Shown: piece by piece, positions 1 through 5,548 of the stretch
How positions within the stretch are numbered: position 1 is the first letter of the stretch
How the letters are laid out: every line of letters begins with the position of its first letter
NCBI GenBank assembly: GCA_031279175.1
Contig: JAITJA010000047.1
Location: 1 to 5,721 of the forward strand
From: Odoribacteraceae bacterium
Lineage (GTDB): Bacteria; Bacteroidota; Bacteroidia; Bacteroidales; Marinifilaceae
DNA length: 5,721 nt
Direction: 5' to 3'
Position numbers and translations under genes: made by a program
Notes under the pieces: generated by a model
What the model saw: only the letters and a program-made list of their open reading frames with translations
The model's database searches: none
What the model was told of the DNA's origin: nothing

Positions 1-22
1 TGTCGGGCGCGGGGAGGTTGCC

Positions 23-130
23 GCGTCTTAAAATATTTTTAAATGCTGTCGCGGGCGATCGACTACATCCCGAGACGCTTGTACTACCCCTCGCGTGCAA
101 GCGACCGCGCTTTAAAATATTTTAAAACGC
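23..130. repeat. Long imperfect inverted repeat with A/T-rich palindromes
   Basis: The arms at about 23-52 and 101-130 are reverse complements with few interruptions. Pairing runs GCGT(23-26)/ACGC(127-130), then an A/T block (28-39 with 114-125), then 41-43 with 111-113 past a bulged T40, then TCGC(49-52)/GCGA(101-104). The right A/T block, TTTAAAATATTTTAAA at 111-126, is itself a perfect palindrome. A competing inner pair is CGCTTG (76-81) with CAAGCG (98-103). The element could be an RNA hairpin, a cruciform or a protein-binding dyad; function unknown. Confidence 0.6.
41..64 (+). repeat. Direct repeat copy 1 (with 167-190)
   Basis: This 24-bp segment matches 167-190 at 20 of 24 positions and shares the exact 10-mer GCTGTCGCGG and the terminal CGACT. 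Copy 2 forms the upper stem and loop of the 160-203 hairpin. Copy 1 keeps the tip dyad (GTCG/CGAC) but not the long lower stem. The pair suggests a duplicated stem-loop element in which one copy has lost or never had the lower stem. Confidence 0.5.
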
Positions 131-133
131 CCT

Positions 134-145
134 CGCGCGCGCGCG
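134..145. repeat. (CG)6 alternating run
   Basis: Six uninterrupted CG dinucleotides sit inside the palindrome TCGCGCGCGCGCGA (133-146), between the long inverted repeat and the 160-203 hairpin. An A/T-rich stretch (146-158) follows directly. Alternating CG of this kind can adopt Z-form DNA under supercoiling. No function is claimed. Confidence 0.6.
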
Positions 146-159
146 ATTATATTATAGAG

Positions 160-203
160 TAGTTGGAAAGGCTGTCGCGGACCAGCGACTGCTTTTCCAA
201 CTA
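160..203. repeat. 44-nt stem-loop with 19-position stem
   Basis: TAGTTGGAAA (160-169) pairs perfectly with TTTCCAACTA (194-203). The stem continues through one G·U, two G/C pairs and one T·T mismatch, and ends in GTCGC (174-178) with GCGAC (185-189) around a 6-nt GGACCA loop (179-184). Neither side has a poly-T tail, so it does not look like a standard intrinsic terminator. On the minus strand the stem is followed by an A/T-rich stretch. It may be a structured RNA, a processing site or a recombination or binding site. Confidence 0.65.
167..190 (+). repeat. Direct repeat copy 2 (with 41-64)
   Basis: Second copy of the 24-bp repeat, 20/24 identical to 41-64. It lies inside the 44-nt stem-loop at 160-203 and supplies its upper stem and loop. 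Confidence 0.5.
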
Positions 204-402
204 TCGAGGAGCGGGCGGGCGGGGAGGTGTTACCCGGTGAAAGGTATTTTACAGCGAGTTGGCGAGAGGGATGTGCCCGGCAGGGGGTGGGGGCGCGGTG
301 TGGACGGGGGGAGAAGTTCCCCTGTCGCGTCTTCCCGGCCCGCGGGCGCGCGCCGGGTAGCGGCGGATAGACGCGGGGAGGGGGCGTGATGATCAGGTAT
401 AT

Positions 403-477
403 AAAACCCCCGGCGGGGAGAGGGGGTGGGGCACTTGCAAGAGGGGCAAGTTGCCTTTCCTTCCTCTCCCCGCCGGG
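403..477 (-). terminator. Probable operon terminator hairpin
   Basis: A perfect 15-bp G/C-rich stem is formed by 409-423 and 463-477 (CCCGGCGGGGAGAGG with its reverse complement). An inner stem, ACTTGC (433-438) with GCAAGT (446-451), sits in the loop. Read on the minus strand the hairpin is followed by GG and then TTTTATAT, a moderate U-tract. It lies about 140 nt past the peptidase stop codon, in the right direction to end the five-gene operon. The U-tract is short and offset by two G, so termination is likely but not certain. Confidence 0.55.
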
Positions 478-527
478 AGCTACATGTCGCGCGCGTTTCA
501 AGTCCCTTGCCCCGCGGCCGTCCGGGT

Positions 528-543
528 CGCGAGATTTCTCGCG
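528..543. repeat. Short perfect hairpin
   Basis: CGCGAGA (528-534) is followed by TT and then TCTCGCG (537-543), a 7-bp perfect dyad with a very small loop. There is no T-tract on either side. It lies within the likely 3' untranslated part of the peptidase transcript. Confidence 0.4.
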
Positions 544-564
544 GACGCGGGCTGGCAGGGCGTC

Positions 565-590
565 GGGGGGAGGGTTTTTTCCCTCCTTCC
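565..590. repeat. G/C hairpin with T6 (plus) or A6 (minus) loop just past the peptidase stop
   Basis: GGAGGG (569-574) pairs with CCCTCC (581-586) across a six-T loop. On the plus strand two G·U pairs and two G-C pairs (565-568 with 587-590) extend it to ten positions; on the minus-strand transcript those two wobbles become C·A mismatches. It starts about 30 nt beyond the peptidase stop and has no U-tract after it, so it is a weaker terminator candidate than the hairpin at 409-477. It may stabilise the mRNA 3' end. Confidence 0.35.
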
Positions 591-615
591 TGTCTCGCGG
601 TGTGGCGTTTCCCGG

Positions 616-2727
616 TCAAGGGACGACGCGCATCTCCCGGGAGAGGTGAGACGCGTTGGCGTACTTGTCGATGATGAAAAGCACGTAGCGGATATCGACG
701 GAGATGTTGCGGCAGATCCCGGGGCGATACGCGTAGTCGGACATTACCCCTTCCCATGCCCTGTCGAAGTTTAGCCCGACCAGGTATCCGTCCGCGTTCA
801 AGACGGGGCTTCCGGAGTTGCCGCCAGTCGTGTGACTTGTAGCCGCGAAACATACCGGCACGTCGCCCGACGACTCGAAGAGTTCCCTCAATCGCGGTGG
901 CGCGTTGTAGTCCATCGACGCGGGATCGTCTTTCTGCATGACCCCGGCGAGGGTGGTGTTCGGGGCGTAGAACACCGCGTCTCTCGCCTCGTATCCTGCT
1001 ACCTTGCCGAAGGATACGCGGAAGGAGGAGTTGGCGTCGGGATAGAAATGGTGATCCGGTTGCAGGGCGACGAGGGCGCGCATCCAGTCGCGATCCAGTC
1101 GCTCGAGCTTTTCCTGTATCTCGTTTAGCGGCGCGCGGAGGCGGTCCATGAAGCGCGCGAGGCCTTCCATCACGCGGTAGAGTGGGTCGCGTTGCAGTCG
1201 CTTGGCTTCGCGGGCGTCGAGGCGGGCGATGGTCCTGGCGAGGCGCGCGGGGTCAGTGAATAGCGATCGCTCGAAGAGGTCTGCGGCGACGCGTTCGTGC
1301 CCGCCGGGCGGGTTCGGGTGACGCATAACGTCTGGTATCCATTGTTCGTCGAGGCCGGAGGAGTTGTAGAGGCGCAGCATTTCGGTAAAAATTCGCCGGT
1401 CCGTCGCGACGTCATAATCCTTGAAGAAGGCGTTGGCGGTTTCCTGTATCGAGGCCCGGTACGCGGTGAGATCCTTGACGGTGGGCAGCTCGCGGAGGCG
1501 TTGGCGGATCGTCGCGACGAGGCTCATGATCTCGGCGCCGCCGGTGCCGGCTTCCGCGACGTGGTTCCATGCCAGCAGGAGGTCGCGTCGCGCGTCGTAG
1601 AGCTGCCTGTACTGCTCGACGAGGGAGTCGTTTCCCGCCTTGACGAGGCGTTGTTCGAGCTCGCGTTTGCTCGCGGCGACCTGGAAGCGGGTCAGTCCCT
1701 TGATTTCTCCTTGCCATTTTTTCCAGGCGTTTGCTACGCTGGCTGCCTTGGCGTAATACTTGATTCGTAGTAGCTCGTCCGAGGCCATCGCTTGCTTGAT
1801 CACGTCCAGTTTTGCCGTCCGGATCTTGATCTTGGCCGGGTTTTCTACCTCCGCGAGCTGGTCGATGGCGAACGAGGGCAGGTACTCGCGGGTGGTCCCG
1901 GGGTATCCGAAGACCATGACGAAGTCACCTTCTTGTACTCCTTTTGTCGTGATCTTGAAAGAGGTTGCCGGCTTGTATGGGCGATTCTCCCGCGAGTAGG
2001 CAGCCGGTTCGTTGTCCTCCCCGGCGTAGATCCTGAGCAGTGAGAAGTCACCCGCGTGGCGCGGCCATGTCCAGTTGTCCGCGTCACCGCCGAACGAACC
2101 GATGGTTGAGGGTGGCGCACCGACGAGCCGGACGTCGCGGTAGATCTTGAACAGGGAGAGGAAGTAGCGCGTCCCGTTGAAGTAGGCCTTGATGCTGGCG
2201 CGGGCGTTGGTGGTGACACTTTCCGCTTCCCGTTCGGCGCGGGTGATGGCCTCATTCAAGGCCGCTTCCCGTCGCGATGGCGGCGCGTCGGCGATGGCGG
2301 CGAGTAGCTGCTCGGTCACTTCCTCGACGCTGACGAGTATCGAGGCCGTGATTCCCGGGTTTGCTAGCTCCTCGTTCTTGTCGCGCGCCCAGAATCCGTC
2401 GCGGAGGTAGTTGTGCTCTAGCGACGAGTGTGCTTGCACGAGAGATTGCGAGCAGTGGTAGTTGGTGACTACCAGTCCCTCGTCGCTCACGATGCCGCCG
2501 GTGCAGAAGTGCGAGAAGGGTCTTCCCTCTCTTCCGAGCCCGACGACGGCGTCCTTGAGCGAGGGGTTGTTAACGTCGTAGACGTCGTCGGCCGAGAGTT
2601 TGAACCCGGCTTTTTGCATCTCCTCGATCACGCGTTTTTTTAGTAGCGCCGGGATCCACATCCCCTCGTCCGCTCGCGCGGGGAGGAGCGCGAGGCATGA
2701 TAGCGCGATAATGATCATCTTTTTCAT
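616..2727 (-). CDS. S46-family dipeptidyl peptidase, DPP11-like (Asp/Glu-specific)
   Basis: Exported serine peptidase of 703 residues, the usual S46 length (about 700-720). It is expected to cut dipeptides from peptide N-termini in the periplasm, feeding amino-acid metabolism. Residues 1-19 form a signal peptide (MKK, hydrophobic core, ALLPARA) with probable cleavage before DEGMWIP, a typical mature S46 N-terminus. The triad is visible: His91 in TNYHCSQ, Asp227 in the motif GGDADNWTWPRHAGDF (Asn218 is the likely N-terminus anchor, nine residues earlier), and Ser638 in GGNSGSP. Arg656, 18 residues after the serine in GLNFDRAWEG, matches the arginine (673 in Porphyromonas gingivalis DPP11) that selects Asp/Glu at P1; DPP7 has Gly there. 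The ATG start follows an A/T-rich leader without a Shine-Dalgarno sequence, 18 nt after maf. It is last in the operon. Family assignment is very sure; acidic specificity is inferred from one residue. Confidence 0.96.
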   Translation of the reverse strand: MKKMIIIALSCLALLPARADEGMWIPALLKKRVIEEMQKAGFKLSADDVYDVNNPSLKDAVVGLGREGRPFSHFCTGGIVSDEGLVVTNYHCSQSLVQAHSSLEHNYLRDGFWARDKNEELANPGITASILVSVEEVTEQLLAAIADAPPSRREAALNEAITRAEREAESVTTNARASIKAYFNGTRYFLSLFKIYRDVRLVGAPPSTIGSFGGDADNWTWPRHAGDFSLLRIYAGEDNEPAAYSRENRPYKPATSFKITTKGVQEGDFVMVFGYPGTTREYLPSFAIDQLAEVENPAKIKIRTAKLDVIKQAMASDELLRIKYYAKAASVANAWKKWQGEIKGLTRFQVAASKRELEQRLVKAGNDSLVEQYRQLYDARRDLLLAWNHVAEAGTGGAEIMSLVATIRQRLRELPTVKDLTAYRASIQETANAFFKDYDVATDRRIFTEMLRLYNSSGLDEQWIPDVMRHPNPPGGHERVAADLFERSLFTDPARLARTIARLDAREAKRLQRDPLYRVMEGLARFMDRLRAPLNEIQEKLERLDRDWMRALVALQPDHHFYPDANSSFRVSFGKVAGYEARDAVFYAPNTTLAGVMQKDDPASMDYNAPPRLRELFESSGDVPVCFAATSHTTGGNSGSPVLNADGYLVGLNFDRAWEGVMSDYAYRPGICRNISVDIRYVLFIIDKYANASHLSREMRVVP

Positions 2728-2745
2728 GGTGTATTTATTTAAGGT

Positions 2746-3339
2746 TTATTCTCTTTGCGGCCAGCGTTCGAGCGCCCGGTATAGCTTCTGGAGCGGGAGG
2801 CCCATCACGTTGTAAAACGATCCCTCGATGCGCGTGATCCCGGTGTAGCCGATCCATTCCTGTATACCGTAGGCGCCGGCCTTGTCGAAGGGCTTGCACG
2901 CGTCGACGTAGCGGGTGATCTCGTCCGGCCGCAGTCGCCTGAAGAGAACACTCGTGCGCGCGCTGAAGGAGGTGCGACGGTCAATCGTCGTCAGGCAGAC
3001 GCCCGTGACGACGACGTGCCGGTTGCCCGAGAGCGCCGATAACATGTCGATGGCCTCCTGCCTTCCCGCCGGCTTCCCGAGGATCTTCCCGCGAAGGCAC
3101 ACCGCGGTGTCGGCAGTGATCAACAGCTCGTCCGCTGCCAGCTCGCCGGCGAAGGCGTCGGCCTTTAAGCGCGCGAGGAACTCCGGGACTTCCAACGCGG
3201 GTAGCCCGGGCGGGTAGGTCTCCGGGACGGGCTTTACCCTTACCTCGAACTCGAAACCGGCGTCGCGCAGTAACTGGTGGCGACGAGGGGAGGCGGAGGC
3301 CAGCACTATCCGGTATGCACCGGCAGGACGCGTCTCCAT
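2746..3339 (-). CDS. maf: Maf-family nucleoside triphosphate pyrophosphatase (dTTP/UTP type)
   Basis: Cytoplasmic enzyme of 197 residues, full length for the family. Maf proteins hydrolyse non-canonical or excess nucleoside triphosphates to the monophosphate and pyrophosphate, and are linked to septum formation in Bacillus subtilis. Visible motifs are the N-terminal nucleotide-binding LASASPRR (13-20), the catalytic Asp77 in ITADTAV, LGKP (87-90), and FDKAGAYGIQE (151-161). The last motif is typical of the YhdE/BsMaf subfamily acting on dTTP and UTP, rather than the YceF subfamily acting on 7-methyl-GTP. The EGSFYNVMGLP segment (172-182) is the conserved C-terminal block. Its ATG lies one base after the stop codon of the kdsC-like gene (TGA-G-ATG), so translation is probably coupled. 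Substrate class is inferred from motifs. Confidence 0.96.
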   Translation of the reverse strand: METRPAGAYRIVLASASPRRHQLLRDAGFEFEVRVKPVPETYPPGLPALEVPEFLARLKADAFAGELAADELLITADTAVCLRGKILGKPAGRQEAIDMLSALSGNRHVVVTGVCLTTIDRRTSFSARTSVLFRRLRPDEITRYVDACKPFDKAGAYGIQEWIGYTGITRIEGSFYNVMGLPLQKLYRALERWPQRE

Positions 3340-3340
3340 C

Positions 3341-3862
3341 TCACCTGGCCTTGACGTGACAACTCGTGTCCATCCAGTCGCCGCGGGCCTTGAGCACCTG
3401 GGCGATGACGTCGCGGGCGCACCCGGAGCCTCCCGGCGCGTCCGAGATGTAACGGGAGATCTCCTTGATCTCCTCGCAAGCGTCCGAGGGGCAGACGGGA
3501 AGGGCCACCATCTTCATCGCGTTATAGTCCGGGATGTCGTCGCCCATGTACATGATCTCCGCCAGCTTCACGTCCCGCCGCGCGATGTAGTCGTTTAGCG
3601 CTACCACCTTGTCTTCCACGTCGAGGTAAACGTCCTCCACGCCCAGCCGCTCGAAGCGTTCCCGCGTGCCAGGGGCCGAGCCACCGGAGATCACGCATAC
3701 CTTGTAGCCCTTGCGAAGGCAGTACATCACGGCGTAGCCGTCGCGCGCGCACGCCGTGCGTATCAACTCGCCGCGCGGCGTGATGTTCATCTCGTGACGG
3801 GAGAAAACCCCGTCCATGTCAAAAACGAATACCGAGATTTGCTTTAAATCTTCTTTAAACAT
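3341..3862 (-). CDS. kdsC: KDO-8-phosphate phosphatase-like HAD hydrolase (KdsC family)
   Basis: Small cap-less HAD phosphatase of 173 residues, close to the KdsC length (about 170-190). It is predicted to remove phosphate from 3-deoxy-D-manno-octulosonate 8-phosphate in lipopolysaccharide core synthesis. HAD motifs appear in order: motif I FDMDGVF with nucleophile Asp15 and acid/base Asp17; motif II VISGG with Ser59; the motif III lysine, probably Lys85; and motif IV MGDDIPD with Asp108, Asp109 and Asp112. The DGYA segment (41-44) and the Gly-rich PGGSGCARD tail (143-151) resemble KdsC proteins that assemble as tetramers. The ATG follows an A/T-rich leader 10 nt after the DUF2520 gene. The related family members NeuA-associated phosphatase and YrbI-like proteins cannot be fully excluded; no kdsA, kdsB or other KDO gene is in the window. 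Confidence 0.9.
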   Translation of the reverse strand: MFKEDLKQISVFVFDMDGVFSRHEMNITPRGELIRTACARDGYAVMYCLRKGYKVCVISGGSAPGTRERFERLGVEDVYLDVEDKVVALNDYIARRDVKLAEIMYMGDDIPDYNAMKMVALPVCPSDACEEIKEISRYISDAPGGSGCARDVIAQVLKARGDWMDTSCHVKAR

Positions 3863-3872
3863 ATGATTGTAT

Positions 3873-4667
3873 TTACTGTAAATTATCTTGTTCGCGCCCG
3901 CGCCGGATCAGGTCGGAGAGCAACGCGTATATCTCCAGCGCCTCCCGGTCGATCGCCTCCAGCTGCTCCCGGTGACGGGCCAGCGTGCCCTCGTCTCCCC
4001 GGTATGCCGGCCCCGTCTGGGCCTCCGCGGGCGACATGACGGCCATCTTGCGCGCCGTCTCGAGGATCAACGGGCGAAGCACCGGGAATGTTATCCCGCT
4101 GCCCTCGAGCAACCGGCCGGCTACCCGGTAGAGGGCGTTCGGGAAGTTGCACGCGAAGACCGCCGCCAGGTGTAGCCGCCGCCGCTGCTCGAGGTCGGTC
4201 GGGTAACACGCGCCACCCAGCTCCCCGCACAACCCGCGCAGGCGCTCGAGCACGGCCGGCGAGCTGCCCTCGATGAAGAGGGGGATCTCCTTGAAATCAA
4301 TCTCCCGGCCCCGCGAGAAGGTCTGCAACGGGTAGATCACGCCGTGATCGCGCGAGTAGGGAGCGAGAACGCCCGCCGGTAGGCTGCCCGACACGTGCAG
4401 CAGCAGCGGGTCTCCGGCTATCGTCAGGGATTCCAGGACGGCGGGCAACGCGTCGTCGCTCGTGCAAAAGAGGTAGATGTCACCGTCCGCGATCACCTCC
4501 CGCGGGTCTGTCGTGTATCCCGCGCCGACGCGCCTCCCCAGCTCGCCAGCCGACGCCGCGCCGCGGCTGTATACCTGGCAGATGTTCCCCCCGGCCGACA
4601 GGAGGGCCGCCGACAGGTGACGCGCCACGTTCCCGGCGCCAACCAGCACGATCTTTCCTTGTTCCAC
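3873..4667 (-). CDS. Rossmann-fold / DUF2520 domain protein (putative NAD(P)-dependent oxidoreductase)
   Basis: Protein of 264 residues with an N-terminal Rossmann domain and a C-terminal helical DUF2520 domain, an arrangement related to pyrroline-5-carboxylate reductase and F420/NADP oxidoreductases. The dinucleotide-binding loop is VLVGAGNVARHL (7-18). HVSGSLPAGVL (91-101) and YPLQTFS (112-118) are conserved in this family, and the DUF2520 part shows LHLAAVFACNFPNALY (165-180) and QTGPAYRGDEGTL (217-229). No substrate is established to my knowledge, so none is assigned. The chosen start is GTG at 4667, which places the Rossmann glycine motif at the usual distance from the N-terminus and leaves three bases after the upstream TGA. 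There is no other start close by that keeps the first beta strand. It lies upstream of kdsC, a familiar Bacteroidales order. Confidence 0.9.
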   Translation of the reverse strand: MEQGKIVLVGAGNVARHLSAALLSAGGNICQVYSRGAASAGELGRRVGAGYTTDPREVIADGDIYLFCTSDDALPAVLESLTIAGDPLLLHVSGSLPAGVLAPYSRDHGVIYPLQTFSRGREIDFKEIPLFIEGSSPAVLERLRGLCGELGGACYPTDLEQRRRLHLAAVFACNFPNALYRVAGRLLEGSGITFPVLRPLILETARKMAVMSPAEAQTGPAYRGDEGTLARHREQLEAIDREALEIYALLSDLIRRGREQDNLQ

Positions 4668-4670
4668 CGG

Positions 4671-5144
4671 TCACGCGTATGAGATTGCTTTCGCCTTTAC
4701 CCGCCCCCCGCGAAGGCCAACGCGCAGGCGCTCTACTGCCCGGCAAAGATCCTCGTGAAAATCCTCGGCGACGAGCACCAGTTTCCCCTCTACATGTTGC
4801 AGGTGTTTAAATCCTTCTCGATTGCTTGCCTTGTCGAGCAGTAGTATCCCCTCGCCCGGCAGGAAGGCGTGTGTCATCTGGTTGCGCAACATGTCGTGTA
4901 GCTTGTTGTTCTCGTTCAGCAGGCGGTAGCGCCCGCCAAGTAGTTTGTTGACGCAGGCAGAGAAGCGTCTCGCCGACTGGTCGCGCGCTTTCATCGGTTT
5001 CTGGTCCAGGAAGCTCCCCAGCACCTCTATCGCCTGGCCCATCACGATGAAGGGCATGTATGATAGCCCGATCCCCAGCATCCTGGATAACTCAACGACG
5101 ATCACGTCATGTAAAAAGCGTTCAATACGTTCAATTTCTTCCAT
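4671..5144 (-). CDS. Unknown 157-residue protein with HEPN-like RNxxxH motif
   Basis: I do not recognise this protein. It is 157 residues, mostly predicted helical, with no signal peptide. A hydrophobic stretch near residues 22-46 (GIGLSYMPFIVMGQAIEVLG) could be a buried helix. Residues 87-92 read RNQMTH within LRNQMTHAFLP, which fits the Rx4-6H (RNxxxH) signature of HEPN domains, small helical bundles that include RNases and nucleotide-binding partners. Family membership is inference from one short motif. ATG at 5144 is chosen over an in-frame extension to 5423 because a TAnnTTTG promoter candidate lies at 5193-5228 and the extra residues are low-complexity and overlap another remnant. An A-rich leader precedes the ATG, as in Bacteroidota. 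It is the first gene of the operon, three bases ahead of the DUF2520 gene. Confidence 0.8.
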   Translation of the reverse strand: MEEIERIERFLHDVIVVELSRMLGIGLSYMPFIVMGQAIEVLGSFLDQKPMKARDQSARRFSACVNKLLGGRYRLLNENNKLHDMLRNQMTHAFLPGEGILLLDKASNREGFKHLQHVEGKLVLVAEDFHEDLCRAVERLRVGLRGGRVKAKAISYA

Positions 5145-5192
5145 GTCTCTTGTTCTGTTGTTCTCACCGCCCGTCTCTCCGGAACAGCGGGC

Positions 5193-5228
5193 CAAAAATA
5201 ATGGAAAAATCCGGGACGGGAAACAAAA
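5193..5228 (-). promoter_or_regulatory. Bacteroidota-type promoter candidate for the five-gene operon
   Basis: Read on the minus strand, TATTTTTG (5200-5193) matches the -7 consensus TAnnTTTG of the Bacteroidota primary sigma factor. TTTTG (5228-5224) stands as the -33 element, separated by 23 bp, at the upper end of the accepted 17-23 range. Transcription would start near 5186 and leave a leader of about 40 nt before the ATG at 5144. No other convincing TAnnTTTG was seen in the gap on this strand. Confidence 0.55.
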
Positions 5229-5291
5229 GCGCTCTACCAGGCAGGAAAAGAGAACACTCCGAATGGTGCTTCCCACTCCCCGCGCGAGTGA

Positions 5292-5435
5292 CAGGCAAGG
5301 GGGGAATGGTTCCTCGTCGAGCAAAACATCAACAACGCGCGTTACACCGTCAACGACCTCGCCACGGGTCCCGGCATGAGTCGTTCCACCCTTTACCGGC
5401 AGCTGTACGCGATCACCAGGCACAAACCACGCTAA
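5292..5435 (+). pseudogene. Remnant of an AraC-family helix-turn-helix domain
   Basis: The only plus-strand protein signal in the window. A 47-codon frame, open from just after a TGA at 5289-5291 to TAA at 5433-5435, reads EWFLVEQNINNARYTVN and then DLATGPGMSRSTLYRQLYAI, ending TRHKPR. This closely follows the first helix-turn-helix of AraC-type domains that end Bacteroidales hybrid two-component regulators (pattern: IE.NI....TV..LA..MGMSRS.LYRKL..LTG..P). Everything upstream (sensor, kinase, receiver) is missing, as is the second helix-turn-helix that should follow for about 50 residues. No start codon precedes the homologous part. It is therefore a fragment left by deletion, or a truncated copy. 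A strong hairpin begins eight bases after the stop and may be the old gene's terminator. Confidence 0.7.
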
Positions 5436-5466
5436 AAAAGAACCGGGGAGCGGTAATGCTCCCCGG
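5434..5466. terminator. Bidirectional intrinsic terminator hairpin
   Basis: A perfect 9-bp stem, CCGGGGAGC (5443-5451) with GCTCCCCGG (5458-5466), encloses the loop GGTAAT. On the minus strand the stem is followed by TTCTTTTTT (from the A-run at 5434-5439), a strong U-tract, so it would efficiently stop transcription coming leftward from the repeat array side. It thereby insulates the operon promoter. On the plus strand it follows the AraC remnant's stop codon and is backed by a second hairpin. Confidence 0.7.
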
Positions 5467-5467
5467 G

Positions 5468-5498
5468 TCCGGGGATTTTCCCGGAATATCTTGTTTTT
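5468..5498 (+). terminator. Second hairpin with T-rich tail
   Basis: TCCGGG (5468-5473) pairs with CCCGGA (5480-5485) around GATTTT. It is followed after five bases by TTGTTTTT (5491-5498). Directly adjacent to the 5443-5466 hairpin, it gives the plus strand a T-rich tail that the first hairpin lacks. The stem is short and the tail is offset, so it is only a moderate candidate. Confidence 0.45.
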
Positions 5499-5548
5499 CA
5501 GTTAGAATATTATCCGCTGTGGCCGCTTGAACGGCTTTTATTGCTACT
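5499..5548. other. Short spacer between terminator and tandem array
   Basis: No gene is visible. A weak GCCG/CGGC dyad (5523-5526 with 5533-5536 around CTTGAA) is followed on the plus strand by TTTTATT. In the plus-strand repeat frame a TGA at 5528-5530 blocks any link from upstream sequence into the array, and no ATG follows it. Confidence 0.4.

Larger units (their letters stand above)
1..615. other. Non-coding, hairpin-rich intergenic region downstream of the peptidase gene
   Basis: No reading frame here has credible protein features. The open frames are low-complexity Arg/Pro/Gly-rich translations expected from GC-rich DNA without selection. The region lies 3' of the minus-strand operon and runs to the window edge. 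It is dominated by inverted repeats, listed separately, with abrupt A/T-rich islands (about 28-43, 111-127, 146-158, 397-406) inside very GC-rich sequence. I see no tRNA, rRNA or recognised riboswitch. Whether any part is transcribed as a small RNA cannot be told from sequence alone. Confidence 0.7.

Noticed and set aside
1..230. tRNA or other standard structural RNA gene in the left flank
   Set aside because: No cloverleaf arrangement, T-loop consensus or other familiar RNA signature was found; only dyads are visible.
386..774. Plus-strand frames of 82-107 residues
   Set aside because: They cross the terminator hairpin and the peptidase C-terminus antisense, with no recognisable motifs.
230..853. 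Minus-strand 207-residue Arg/Pro-rich open frame
   Set aside because: It overlaps the end of the peptidase gene in another frame and has low-complexity composition typical of GC-rich shadows.
2668..2727. Lipoprotein signal on the peptidase (cysteine at residue 11)
   Set aside because: The residues before Cys11 (A-L-S) fit a lipobox poorly, and a standard signal peptidase I site (ALLPARA before DEG) matches S46 enzymes better.
4945..5379. Plus-strand 144-residue frame
   Set aside because: It is antisense to the unknown gene and Ser/Arg-rich without domain features. The real plus-strand homology nearby is in a different frame (5292-5435).
4671..5423. N-terminally extended 250-residue version of the unknown protein
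   Set aside because: The extra 93 residues lack protein character, cover the promoter candidate and overlap the AraC remnant on the other strand. ATG at 5144 is better placed.
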